Positions 13,701 to 26,550 of a stretch of DNA of 64,000 bases are shown one piece after another; the first letter of the stretch is position 1, and each line of letters opens with the position of its first letter. The translations under genes and the position numbers were made by a program. The notes below the pieces were generated by a model, which was not told the DNA's origin, made no database searches, and saw only the letters and a program-made list of their open reading frames with translations. The stretch is from Anniella stebbinsi (taxonomy: Eukaryota; Chordata; Lepidosauria; Squamata; Anniellidae), in NCBI GenBank assembly GCA_029215795.1, contig JARDYH010000004.1:206130017-206194016 (forward strand), read 5' to 3'.

Positions 13701-16700
13701 CTAGATGTCAGAGCCAGACAGGACTCCTCGTTTGGTAGAGCGGTCCTCTCCTCGATTTGCCAGTGACCAACCAGCATGCCTACCCGCCTCCGGTAAGTCT
13801 CTGCTTGTTATTCGCCCATATGTGTGATGCACAGAGACCACGAAGAAGAAATGCAGGTTGCTTACCTGTAACTGTAGTTCTTCGAGTGGTCATCTGTGCA
13901 TTCACACAACCCACCCACCGTCCCCTCTTGGCATCGCTGTTTGTGATTGTCAATTGGTTCGCCATGCTCATTATCTAACAACATAGTTGTACCTTAGTCA
14001 GGGGGCCAAGCGGTCTCAGAGAACTGAGGTAAAGGAGAGGCGGGAGCCCTGAGCATGCGCAGTAGGATGGTGGGGGGAGGGGTTCCCGCCAAAAGTCTAA
14101 GCTAGCTAAGTTTCCCGGAAGCAGGCTCGGCGTCGGCGCGAGCCCATATGTGTGAATGCACAGATGACCACTCGAAGAACTACAGTTACAGGTAAGCAAC
14201 CTGCATTTTTGCGATGGGGAAATGGGGGCACATAAATGTTTTCATGACATGGCCATTGTATAATAGCCTGTCCCCCCAGATGATGCTGGAATCCAATGCC
14301 CATCATCCTCAGCCAGCATGGCCAATGGTCAGGGTGATGGGAGTTGTTGTATGTCAACATCTGAGGATTTAGGGTTTGGAAATGCTGTTTTATAAGCTGC
14401 TAAAGTGTGCCAGGGTTACCCAAACCAGCCTGAAAAGCAATGTACAACATAAGCACCCATAGGTAATTTGGCAAGTCTGTAGAACAGGATGGGGGACCTG
14501 CAGCCCTCTAGATACTGATGATGCTAAAACTCCCCATCGGCATGGCCAGTGGTCAGGGATGATGGGGGTTGGAGGGCCACAGGTTCCCCATCTCTGCTTT
14601 CTCAGGCTGGAAAATTCCAGACAATTCTGTGCATGGTGATTTTCTTGGAAATAAAGCTTACAGAAATACAAAGGATCTCCCGGCTTATGTGCTTAGATCG
14701 GAAACTTGCCAGGTTCGCAGAAACATAAATAACCCATCTTATTTGTCCTTTGCTTCCTGGAGTTTTTATAGGTAAATATGCCACATTGTTCTCTTTGTTC
14801 TTTCAGCAAACTTCAAGTAAAGGGCTGGATGAAAAGCAGCAAATGAAACAGTCTCTCAATGATGCTGAAGTAGTAGCACTGGATGCCAAGAAAGAATCTT
14901 CATTTCTCAGAAGTGAAAATCTAGCACTAAAAGAGAAAATGGTCAGTTTTATTTTCAGTAGCATTTGATTCAAGTGCATAGAGCAGTACTGAACAATACT
15001 GTAAGACCTTGCTTTGCATCAAGAAAACAAGCCTTGGAAGTCTAAGGTCTGGGAAGAAGTGGGTACTTAGTTCTCTTAGAAGATCTCCAAGTAAGGGCTG
15101 TGCGAGCAGATACAACTTTTGTGGCCTTCTGCCATAAAGCACAGAGATATGCGAAACATAATAGGCTTGTTAGGCCCTTGTTTTGTGAATCCTTCTGGTT
15201 TCCTATTAGGATTGGAATGACAACTCTGGGGAGGGTGCTGTTATACTCATGTCCCCCATGGGCATCTGGTTGGCCACTGTTTGAACAGAATGCTGGACTA
15301 GTTGGATCTTTCTTTGGTCTGGTCCAGCAGGATTCTTCTTCTGTTCTTAATGGTGCTAATAGAATCTTGAAGAGGGAGAAGATGGTAATACTTTGGCACT
15401 TGCGCTTGCATACAAGCTTCCTCTCCCTTGTGCGTTGTTCTGCCATGTTAGACGGATAGGGTAACAGTATGTTGACTTGCTCCCATGTAGAGCCAGCTGT
15501 CGGATACTTACAGCCAAATGGAGAAAGACGTTGAGTGTTACAGGAGCCAGTTAGAAGCTGGAAAAGCCACCTACAAAAAAATGCAATCCGACTTGCAGAA
15601 AGAACTGCAGTACTACTTCCAGGAAAATGCAAAGCTGACGTCACTCTTGGAGGGCAAAGCTCCAAAAGGTACTGGTGAATAAAGGGGGCTCTTTGCGCAT
15701 CGTAGCAGCACTTAGTGACACATTGTGGGCTAATTAACCCTTGATTTGTGGGGACGCCTGCAAGCTATTTCTATTTTCTGTAAACAGTCTCCAATTGGCA
15801 CAATTGGGGGTTGTCAGCGTAACATGCAAATCCAGACCGATGGGTTGTTTAGGAGCTAAATAAGGTTCTGATCAAAGGTTGTTTACAGATACCAGAAGTG
15901 GCTTGCAGGTGGCATGCATCCCCCGAACCATGGGTTAAATAACCCACAATTTGCTGCCATGACATGTGAACCAGGTCAAGAAGAGCTTGCTTAATCCTTT
16001 GTTTAGCCTGGTATTTCCTAAATTTCTGATAGCTGAGAAATGTTGTTCCTGATAGCTTCTCTGAAATTGAATTTGGCACTTGGACCAAAGAGACACTGCG
16101 GCTGCATAGGAAAATCCCTAGAGGAGGACTCTGGCACTCTGCAGTTGTATAAGTGGTTACCTGGAATTCATAAAAAGGAAACAACTTTCTGCTTTGAGGC
16201 TTCAGGACATGTAAGGAGGGCAGGAGAATTATAACTCCTAGAGGTAGAAAGGAACGGAGGTGTTAAAGAAGTGTGGATGGCTGTAAGCTGAGCCTCATAA
16301 ATAGCAGAAATTAAGCTTCAAGGATGCAGAAGAGGGACTAGTCCTGTTGAAGTAGTTCACTTGTCAGGAATTCGGGTATAAACTGGTGGAAAGGAACCTG
16401 ATACATATAAAGAACAAGAATTGTATAGGCAAGTAAAGCTTGTGGCACAATCATTGTGAATCTTTTTGGTCAGTTCTATCCATTGAAATCTTTAACTTTT
16501 TTTTAATCTAGACTTGCTGTCGTGTATGGAATTGGAAAGAAAGATAGAGGGTTTTAAAAACGAACTGAATAAAGCTCTGGAAGAGAATGCAGCATTAAGG
16601 AAAGAAGCGAGGGTATTATCAGAAGCTGCTTCAGGACATGACCTTGAAAGCATTCAGAAAGAGGTAAACGTACAATCTGGCTGATCTGCTGCTGTCTCTC

Positions 16701-19700
16701 ATACCATGGCTTTCTAGAGCAGGGGTGTTGAACCTCAGGCCATGGGCCAAATCTGGCCTGCTTGGGGGGTCTCAATCTGGCTTCACCCGCTTTACCCCAG
16801 CTGCCAATTGCTCAGTGGTTTCCTGGCTTTTGTGTGTGTTTTGCCCCATTCTAAAAGGTTGAGATGCCTACTCCTAAAGCCTATTTGCTGGTAGTAAGAG
16901 CTTTAAGCTAAAATCTGCTGGTATTTTTTTGTATTTGGCCCCACCCTCATTTCCTTTGCCCCACCCCTTTCTTCCTTCAGCCCCACCCACTCCTGGAATA
17001 CAGCCCATGAGCTTCCCTGAAAATTAAACTTGGCCCTTGGACTGAAAGAGGTTTGTGATTCTTATGGTACCTACTGCATTGCTAATGGCACCTACTGAAG
17101 ACATCATTCTTTCAAGAAGCCTCTCTTGATTGACCAGCCATGTTTTTTTATTGTACTCTGTTTTTTAAAAAGTTTTAATTGTTGTTCTTTATATATTTTA
17201 ATGTGGTGTTTTTATTCTTTTTATCTTTTATTGCTCACCATTCTGGGATCTGTTTAGATGTGGAGTGGTATATCAATTTTGTAAATAAATAAACAAGGAA
17301 GGGAGCTGCACACTTCATAATTGAACTAGTGTCTGGCTTGACCCAGAGTTCTATGGTTTCCCAGCAGAATTCTTTGTAGTACGAGCATAGTGGGGAACGT
17401 AATTTGCAAAGACTACATAACTTTATTGCAGATGCACATTCATCTGCCAGTGGTCTGGGAACACATGATTTGTGGGAGTGTTTGGTTTCCAAACAGCTCA
17501 TTTCTGGGACTGCCACAGAAACCCTAGGGGTTATGAGATCTCAAGCTTTATATTTGTAAGTTGATCTTAAATGGTGTTTTTACTCATGCTGAATGTTATT
17601 TTGCTCAATTCCCTAAAAATCAAAGCTTTCCAGCAAGAACAAAGAGCTGCAAGAGAAGGACTTGGAGCAAGAGAAGTTTATTGGTCTGAAAGAACAACTT
17701 GACGAAGCCCATCAGAAGCTGAGTGAAATGGAGCGACTCGAAGACCAGTTGAAAGCTTGGGAGTCTGAAATGGAGGCTGCGGAGTCAGAGAAGCTGGCTC
17801 TAACTCAGAGACTTCGAGAAGGTGAAGAAGAAATAAGAGGGTTGATCCAGGAGCAAGAGAAGTTTCTTGGTCTGAAAGAACAACTTGACGAAGCCCATCA
17901 GAAGCTGAGTGAAATGGAGCAACTCGAAGACCAATTGAAGGTTTGGGAGTCTAAAATGGAGGCTGCGGAGTCGGAGAAGCTGGCTCTAGCTCAGAGACTT
18001 CGAGAAGGTGAAGAAGAAATAAGAGGGTTGATCCAGGAGCAAGAGAAATATCTTGGTCTGAAAGAACAACTTGACGAAGCCCATCAGAAGCTGAGTGAAA
18101 TGGAGCAACTCGAAGACCAATTGAAGGTTTGGGAGTCTAAAATGGAGGCTGCGGAGTCAGAGAAGCTGGCTCTAACTCAGAGACTTCGAGAAGGTGAAGA
18201 AGAAATAAGAGCGTTGACCCAGGAGCAAGAGAAATATCTTGGTCTGAAAGAACAACTTGACGAAGCCCATCAGAAGCTGAGTGAAATGGAGCAACTCGAA
18301 GACCAATTGAAGGTTTGGGAGTCTAAAATGGAGGTTGGTGAAACAGAGAAAATGGCCATAGCTCAAAAACTACAAGAAGGTGAAGAAGAAATAAGAGTGC
18401 TAATACAGGAGAAAGAGAAGTTTCTTGGTCTGAAAGAACAACTTGACGAAGCCCATCAGAAGCTGAGTGAAATGGAGCAACTCAAAGACCAGTTGAAGGC
18501 TTGGGAGTCTAAAGTAGAGGCTGGGGAGATAGAGAAGCTGACTCAAAGACTTCGAGGAGGGGAAGATGATGTAAGAGCGTTGACCCAGGAGCAAGAGAAA
18601 TTTCTCGATCTGAAAGAACAACTTGATGAAGCCCATCAGAAGCTAAGTGAAATGGAGCAACTTAATGACCAGTTGAAAACTTGGGAGTCTGAAATGGAGG
18701 CTGCGGAGTCAGAGAAGCTGGCTCTAACTCAGAGACTTCAAGAAGGTGAAGAAGAAATAAGAGGGTTGATCCAGGAGCAAGAGAAGTTTCTTGGTCTGAA
18801 AGAACAACTTGACGAAGCCCATCAGAAGCTGAATGAAATGGAGCAACTCGAAGACCAATTGAAGGTTTGGGAGTCTAAAATGGAGGCTGCGGAGTCAGAG
18901 AAGCTGGCTCTAACTCAGAGACTTCGAGAAGGTGAAGAAGAAATAAGAGCGTTGACCCAGGAGCAAGAGAAATATCTTGGTCTGAAAGAACAACTTGACG
19001 AAGCCCATCAGAAGCTGAGTGAAATGGAGCAACTCAAAGACCAATTGAAGGTTTGGGAATCTAAAATGGAGGTTGGTGAAACAGAGAAAATGGCCATAGC
19101 TCAAAAACTACAAGAAGGTGAAGAAGAAATAAGAGTGCTGATCCAGGAAAAAGAGAAGTTTCTTGGTCTGAAAGAACAACTTGACGAAGCCCATCAGAAG
19201 CTGAGTGAAATGGAGCAACTCAGAGACCAGTTGAAGGCTTGGGAGTCTAAAGTAGAGGCTGGGGAGATAGAGAAGCTGACTCAAAGACTTCGAGGAGGGG
19301 AAGATGATGTAAGAGCGTTGACCCAGGAGCAAGAGAAATTTCTCAATCTGAAAGAACAACTTGATGAAGCCCATCAGAAGCTAAGTGAAATGGAGCAACT
19401 CAATGACCAGTTGAAAGCTTGGGAGTCTAAAATGGAGGCTGTGGAGTCAGAAAAGCTGGCTCTAGCTCAGAGACTTCGAGAAGGCGAAGAAGAAATAAGA
19501 ACACTGACACAGGAAAGAGACAACTTGAAGCAGAAGCAGGAGGCTCTTGAGCAGGAGAGAGATCAGATCAAAGAAGATATCCAAGAGACTGTGTCAATGG
19601 TAAGCTGAACCAGGCAGTGTAAGACTAGAGAGTAGCAAAACGTGGCAGAACATTTCACAGCACTGCTGCGACAAAGCTATATGTTAACTCTAATGTATGG

Positions 19701-22700
19701 ATTTCCTTCTCTTTTTCTCCTAATGTTAAAAGAACATTGAAGCACAGGAAGAACTGAGAAATGCTCACAATTCTCTCAGGCAGTGCCAGAATCATATTAA
19801 AGAACTAGAGGAAACCCTTGCAGAGAGAGACTCACAGATTTCTAGTGTTAAAGAATCTCTAGGGATCACCATAGATGAACAGAAGCAGCAGGTAAGGTAT
19901 CTGCAATAGACTCCCATTTGGCTAGTCTTATTAGTCTAGGGCCTTCCCCATTCTGGTACCCTCCAGATATGTTAAACTGCAACTCCCATCATTCCCAGCC
20001 AATCTCTGACCAATGCCCAAGTTGTAGTCCAAATCATCTGGAGGACATGTGGTTGGGGAAAGCTGCTGTAGAGCGAAGTTGGATAACCAGAAGTTGGAAT
20101 CCATCTTCCATCAGTCCCCAGCCAACATGGCCAGTAGTCAGGAGTGATGGGCAAGAGGCATACAAACTGTATTGATAGCCCTGGATCTCCTCCTCTGTAA
20201 GAGTAAAACAGTGAATCCCCTGCTTGGGACAAGTTGCACACATTCCTAATTACAGTACAAACCATGCCCTAGAAAAGAAACCAAATACACAGTTATAAGA
20301 TGGGGGATGCTTGGCTCAGCAATACTACAAGCGAGAAGGACCTTGGAATTGTTGTAGATCACAAGCTGAATATGAACCAACAGTGTGACATGGCTGCAAA
20401 AAAAGCAAACGTCTCTCCTTCCATGGCGGTGTAAAATGCAATCACAACCTTAAATCACTAACCGTTTGCTGCCCTTTCATGACACCCCCAAGTCAACTGC
20501 CTAAGCCCACCACCAAACTTCCACCTAATGATAGGGCTCGCCCTAAGCAGGAGTTGAGCTGCAAAGTGGGGTGTTTTCTTTCCCTTTCCCAGCGTGCTGC
20601 TTCTCTTGCCCCACCTGCCTTTAGAAACCGAGCTTTGCTTCAGAGAGAGTAAGAACTGGGGGAATGGAAGCTTGTCAGGAGACAAGTGGGCCTTAATCTG
20701 GGGACTTGTAAGCACTTGTGGGGGAAACTCTCAATTTGTATCCAGTGACAGACAAAGGTCCCGTGTGCTCCAGCATAGGAACTCCCTAGCAGCAGGCAAC
20801 CTGAAGAAGGCTTTGGGCACGAGAAGAAGAATTGCATCACTCTTTCATGCCACTCTTTTAAAAGCAGGGGTTCAGAACCCCATATTTGACCCACCTGGGG
20901 TCCCAAGCCTTCCCTCCAGGGCCATGCTCTTTTTCCCTAACCCCGCAGAGCGTTTGGCATTTTCCCAGCTTTTCTGAATTTCCCCCACTATTCTTGAAAT
21001 GCCTCTCCTAAGGGGTAATTTCTGGGAGTAAGAGCTTTTAAACTAAAATATGCTGGTATTGGTGGCATTTGGGGCCATGCCTTTAGCCCCACCCACCATT
21101 GAAACACAGCCCCAGAGGACGTCTCCAAATTTGGCTCTCTGGCTAGAAGACGTTCTGCACCCCTGTTTTAAGGGAAACTCTAACGATTGAGTAAGAAAGG
21201 AGGAGTAAGCGCAGAACTGTCTGCCCATTCCTCTTCAAATAAAACCTTTCTCAGATCCAGCAGCTAGAAGAAAAGGACTTCGACCTTCTACAGCGACTTT
21301 TGTTGAGAGAAGAACAGAGTCAGCAGGATGCGATAAGGCTGAATGAAATGGAGCAGCAAAAGGTCACCTTTGAGTCCAAAATGGCAGCCATGCAGAGGGA
21401 GCAAGCAGACATGGTTGGGAAGCTTCACAACACTACGGAGGTCTTCAGATCTGTAACCCAGGAAAATGAGCGTCTTAAAACCACGCTAGAGGCTCTTCAG
21501 GATGAGAAGGATGGCATGATCCAAACCCTCCATCGTCTGGGTGAAACCGTAGAAAGAACTGTTCTTGCTGTAAGAGTCTAATTTTTCCAACCTCCAGATC
21601 AGAGGTTGGAAGAAATGGGGGTGGGGGGACAGAGGAAGGGGATATAGCCATTGGGGAAATCCCAGAGGGGTAGATTTGGGTTCTCCACCTCTGCTCTAGA
21701 TAAATGGCTTTTTATATTACCATTTAATGTTATTATAAACTTCATTGGTGGCTTAACTGTACATGGTTCTTCCTTTCCTGAAAGAATTTGGAACTGCAAG
21801 AACAACTCAGACATGCTAATCATTCCCTTAAAGAACATAATGAAATGGTAGAAGAATTGAAAGAACAAATCAAAAATAAGGATTATTCTACTTCAAAAGT
21901 TCAGGAGACGTTGAAGCAAAAGGTAAGAAAATACTTAGCATTCAAAGAGCACTTGAGTATTTAAAGTGCTCCACCTTCATTCTCCGCACCTTTATTTAAA
22001 ACATAAACTCACAGCAGAGGAGAGAGCTTTCTTAAGAATTAAGTCCCCATTGGGCATTTTATTTTGTAGTTATTATTAGCAGTATGTTTCTTTTCTCGCT
22101 CATGGCGGTTTTTCTTGATGGACGTGATGGGCTGTGTCAGGTCGTGCTGTCTTTTACTGGTTCAGGAATTTCCTGACAATTGAGCATGTTTTGAGTATGA
22201 CTTTCTGGATGTTAGTATGAATGTATTTTGGTAGGCCCAGTTTCTGAAGTTTATCTGTATAGTTTTGGGATGTGATGCTGCTAACTGATGTGACTAATGG
22301 AATAATTGTGACCTTTTCCTGTTGCCATAGTTCTTTAACGTCCATGGCCAGTGGTGTATATTTTTCCTCTCTTTTCCTCTTCCTTTTCTAAGACATTTTT
22401 ATCGTTAGGTATTAATATGTCAATGAGGTACCTGTGTGTTTCTTTTTTTGTCTATAACTGTTATATCTGGTTGGTTGTCTTGTCCGTATGAATTGTTCTG
22501 TCTCAGTATATTTTATGATGTGCATTTTTCAAGATTGTTTCGGGTGAGTATGTATAGTATGGTGTAGGTTGTTCCATGAGGTTGAATTTGATGGCCAGCT
22601 GTTGGTGAATTATTTTTGCAGCTGAATTGTGTCTGTCCGTATAGTCCATTTCTGCCAGAATTGATGGCATTTCCTGCAGGTCTGTTACACTGTTACTTTT

Positions 22701-22726
22701 TATGATGTAGTTTTGGTAGTTCTTGG

Positions 22727-22765
<39 letters not shown>

Positions 22766-25700
22766 GCTATTTGAGCAATTGAAAGAAAAACATGTAGAAG
22801 AAATAGAACAGCTAAAAGAGGAGGTAAGAAAATGATGAATGCGTCCATATTCAGGTTCTTGTAAACCTGGTGCACAGAACATGTGGTACTCCAGGAACAT
22901 CTGGAGAGCAAATTCCATCATCCTTGACACGTGCCATGCTGGCTGGGAACTGATGAGAGTTGTAATCCAACAACATCTGGAGGACTACAGGTTCTCCACC
23001 TCCAGTGTACCCGATTAAGTAACCTACATATACATTAAAAAACTACAAACCATTACATCCGAAAGTCATATCCTCACGTAGACAACAATGTTCGATTATA
23101 TTCCAAAATGTTTCTGAAGATTTCAAATTATAAAAGTACAAGCAAGGACCAGGGGGAAAAAGCTTGTCTGTTAAATCCCCCTTCTTTTGAATGTTTTGAC
23201 TAAATATTTAACATGTAAATTATTGCTTTTGAGCATATTGCTATTGTTTCCTTGATGCAAAGCAAGTTGTGCTCCTGATTTGCTCAACATTATTTTTTTA
23301 ATAACTTCAAGGCAGATTCTAGGTGATGCTTTGGGACAGTGGTATTTGAATATCTTCTATTTTTGTCTTCAACTTTAAGAACATTGGTTGAATCCAGACT
23401 TAGCCATACTTGGACCAGACCCACTGAAATCAATGGCACTTCAGGGGGAAGGAGAGATAGATATTTAACACCCATCTTACCTTCCAGTCGCCCTGCTATC
23501 CCGGGGATCTTGGAGAACGAACCAGGCCACCCACAGAACCTCTCCTTGCTCCTATGCAATGCCAGGTCGGTTAAAAGTAAAACAAATATCATCTATGACC
23601 TCCTTATAGATGAGGAGGCCGACCTGGCATGCTTCACAGAAACCTGGCTGGGAGATGATAGTGGGCCGACATGGGCTCAGGCTCTCCCAGCTGGGTACTG
23701 TGTTAGTGAGCAGGTGAGGGAAAGTGGGCGGGGGGGCGGAGTAGCTGTGGTCTACAAAGACAATCTTAACCTGACCAGACTTCCTGTCCGGCAATTGAAG
23801 CACATCGAGTGTGTGTATCTGAGTCTGAAGGCCAGGGATAGACTAGGGATTCTGTTAGTGTACCGGCCACCCCGCTGCCTATCGGACTCCCTGGCCGAGC
23901 TCACGGAACTGGTCTCAGAGTTGGTGTTGGATTCGCCCAGGCTTTTGGTCCTGGGCGATTTCAACATCCCATTCGAGGCTGGTTTGTCAGGTGCAGCTCG
24001 GGAGTTCATGGCATCCATGACAACCATGGGCCTATCCCAATTGGTCTCTGGACCTACACATTCAGCAGGTCACACCCTCGATGCTGTCTTCAGCTCCGAA
24101 CAGACAGATCTGTGGGCGGAGGTAACAAATACCTCTGCATTGTCATGGACCGACCACTTTCTGGTCAGGGTTAGTATCACAGCTACCACCCGCCCCTGCA
24201 GGGGTGGCGGACCTATTAAGATGGTCCGCCCTCGAAGGCTGATGGATCCTGCTGGATTCCAGAAGGCCTTAGAGGGATCTATGGCTGGTATCGTCGACGA
24301 TCCTGTAGAAGCCCTGGTCAATAGATGGAATCAAGACCTAACTAGGGCTATCGACACGATCGCCCCCAAACGTCCTCTCCGACCCGCTTCTAATCGGGCG
24401 CCCTGGTATACAGAAGATCTCAGGGAGTTGAAGCGGAAAGGACGACGACTGGAGCGCCGATGGCGGAAAACTCGACTTATATCCGACAAGACACGACATA
24501 GAGAACATCTTCGTTCCTATGGGGTGGCAATACGTGCAGCGAAGAAAGCTTACTTCTCTGCACGCATTGCGTCTGCGAATTCGCGTCCAGCAGAACTGTT
24601 CAGGGTGGTGAGGGGTCTAACTCGGGCACCCTCCCCCCTGAACCCAATGTTAGAGCCTTCGGTAGTTCGCTGTGATGCCTTTAACAATCATTTCACAGAT
24701 AAAATCTCTCGGATAAGAGCCGACTTAGATGCTGTCGTTATAGCAGAGGCTGATAATGGAGTGTCCAGCGACTCCGCGAGTAGAATTACACTGGATCAGT
24801 TTCAGTTGGTGAGTACCGAGGACGTGGACAAGCTGCTTGGTCGAGTGAGGAGGACGACTTGCCCTCTCGATCCCTGTCCTTCTTGGCTGGTCGCCCAGGG
24901 AGGAGATGCAGTTAGATCACAACTACAATATATTATTAATGCATCTCTCAGGGAGGGGAGTTTTCCATCATGTTTAAAAGAAGCGGTAGTACGGCCGCTT
25001 CTAAAAAAGCCCTCCCTGGATCCCCTGGACTTTAATAACTATAGGCCAGTATCAAATCTTCCATTTTTGGGCAAGGTGATCGAGAGGGCGGTTGCCTTCC
25101 AACTGCAAGCAGTTTTGGATGATACAGATTTTCTAGACCCATTTCAAACTGGCTTCAGAGCAGGATACGGAGTTGAGACTGCTATGGTCGCCTTAGTGGA
25201 TGATCTACGCCTGAGTATTGACAGGGGGAGTGTGTCCCTGTTGGTACTCCTGGACCTCTCAGCGGCTTTCGATACCATCGACCATGGTATCCTTCTGGAT
25301 CGCCTGAGGGAATTGGGACTCGGGGGCACTGTGCTTCAGTGGTTCCGGTCCTACCTCTCGGGCAGGTTCCAGATGGTGATGCTTGGGGATAGCTGCTCTT
25401 CAAAAAAAGAGTTGCTATGTGGTGTACCACAAGGTGCCATCCTTTCCCCAATGCTGTTTAACATTTACATGAAACCGCTGGGAGAGATCATCCGGAGGCA
25501 TGGGGCGGGGTGCTATCAGTATGCTGATGACACCCAAATATATTTCTCTATGCCTTCGACAACAGCATCAGCTAAGGATAGTGTGTCTCCTCTGAATGAA
25601 TGCTTGGAGGCGATAATGGGCTGGATGAGGAAAAACAAACTGAAGCTGAATCCAGACAAGACGGAGGTGCTTACTGTCAAGGGCCACAACCTGGGGTTGG

Positions 25701-26510
25701 AGGTATGTCAACCAGTTCTGGATGGGGTTACACTCCCCCTGAAAGACTGTGTTCGCAGCTTGGGGGTGCTCCTGGATCCGTCGCTCCAAATGACAGCTCA
25801 GATAGATGCTACTGCCAGGAGTGCCTACTATCAGCTTCGGCTGATACGCCAGCTGCGCCCCTTCCTAGAGTTGGAAGACCTAAAATCAGTAGTGCACGCA
25901 CTGGTAACTTCGAGGCTCGACTTCTGCAATGCGCTGTACATAGGGCTACCTCTGTGCCTAGTCCGGAAACTTCAATTAGTTCAAAATATGGCAGCCAGGT
26001 TGGTCACCGGTACATCTAGGGGTGACCACATTACACCAGTTTTAAAATCTCTTCACTGGCTGCCAATCAGTTTCCGGGCGAAGTACAAAGTGTTGGTTAT
26101 TACCTTTAAAGCCCTACATGGTTTGGGTCCAGGTTACCTACGGGATCGCCTTCTCCCATACAATCCGCCCCGCACGCTCAGGTCCTCTGGGAAGAATTTA
26201 TTACAGTCAACAAGAACTAGACTGACAACCGTTACCCAGAGGACCTTCTCTTCTGCCGCTCCCAGATTATGGAATGACCTGCCGGGAGAGATTCGCCAAC
26301 TCACTAGTCTTCCGGAATTTAAAAGATCTATAAAGACTTATCTCTTCCGGCAGGCCTACCCAGATGAATTTTAAAGTGTTTTATTGGTGTTTTATTGGTG
26401 TTTTAATGATGTACTGGTTTTATCTGCTTTTAATCAGTTTTTGTATTTTGTGTTTGGTGTTGTTCCCCGCCTCGATCCGTTGGGAGAGGCGGGTGATAAA
26501 TAAATAAATA

Positions 26511-26550
<40 letters not shown>

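Larger units (their letters stand above)
8318..14208 (+). mobile_element. DIRS retrotransposon, near complete
   Basis: This tyrosine-recombinase retrotransposon of about 5.9 kb has three large frames: a gag-like ORF (8688-10853), RT/RNase H (10969-12768) and tyrosine recombinase (C-terminal part of 10935-13766). Inverted terminal repeats lie at 8340-8474 and 14020-14155. An internal complementary region at 13815-13908 carries the complements of both termini fused together, the hallmark of DIRS. No target duplication is seen: GTT precedes the left end and TTT closes the right end. All three frames are open, so the copy may be young. It lies in CENPE intron 7 in the sense orientation. Confidence 0.93.

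Noticed and set aside
18172..19374. Minus-strand open frames with repeated hydrophobic sequence (FVKLFFQTK..) as candidate membrane proteins.
   Set aside because: They are antisense shadows of the repetitive E11 coding array and repeat with the same period.
17665..19512. A CRISPR-like array or satellite DNA.
   Set aside because: There are no spacers, unit lengths are multiples of three, and the frame is open throughout with coiled-coil character.
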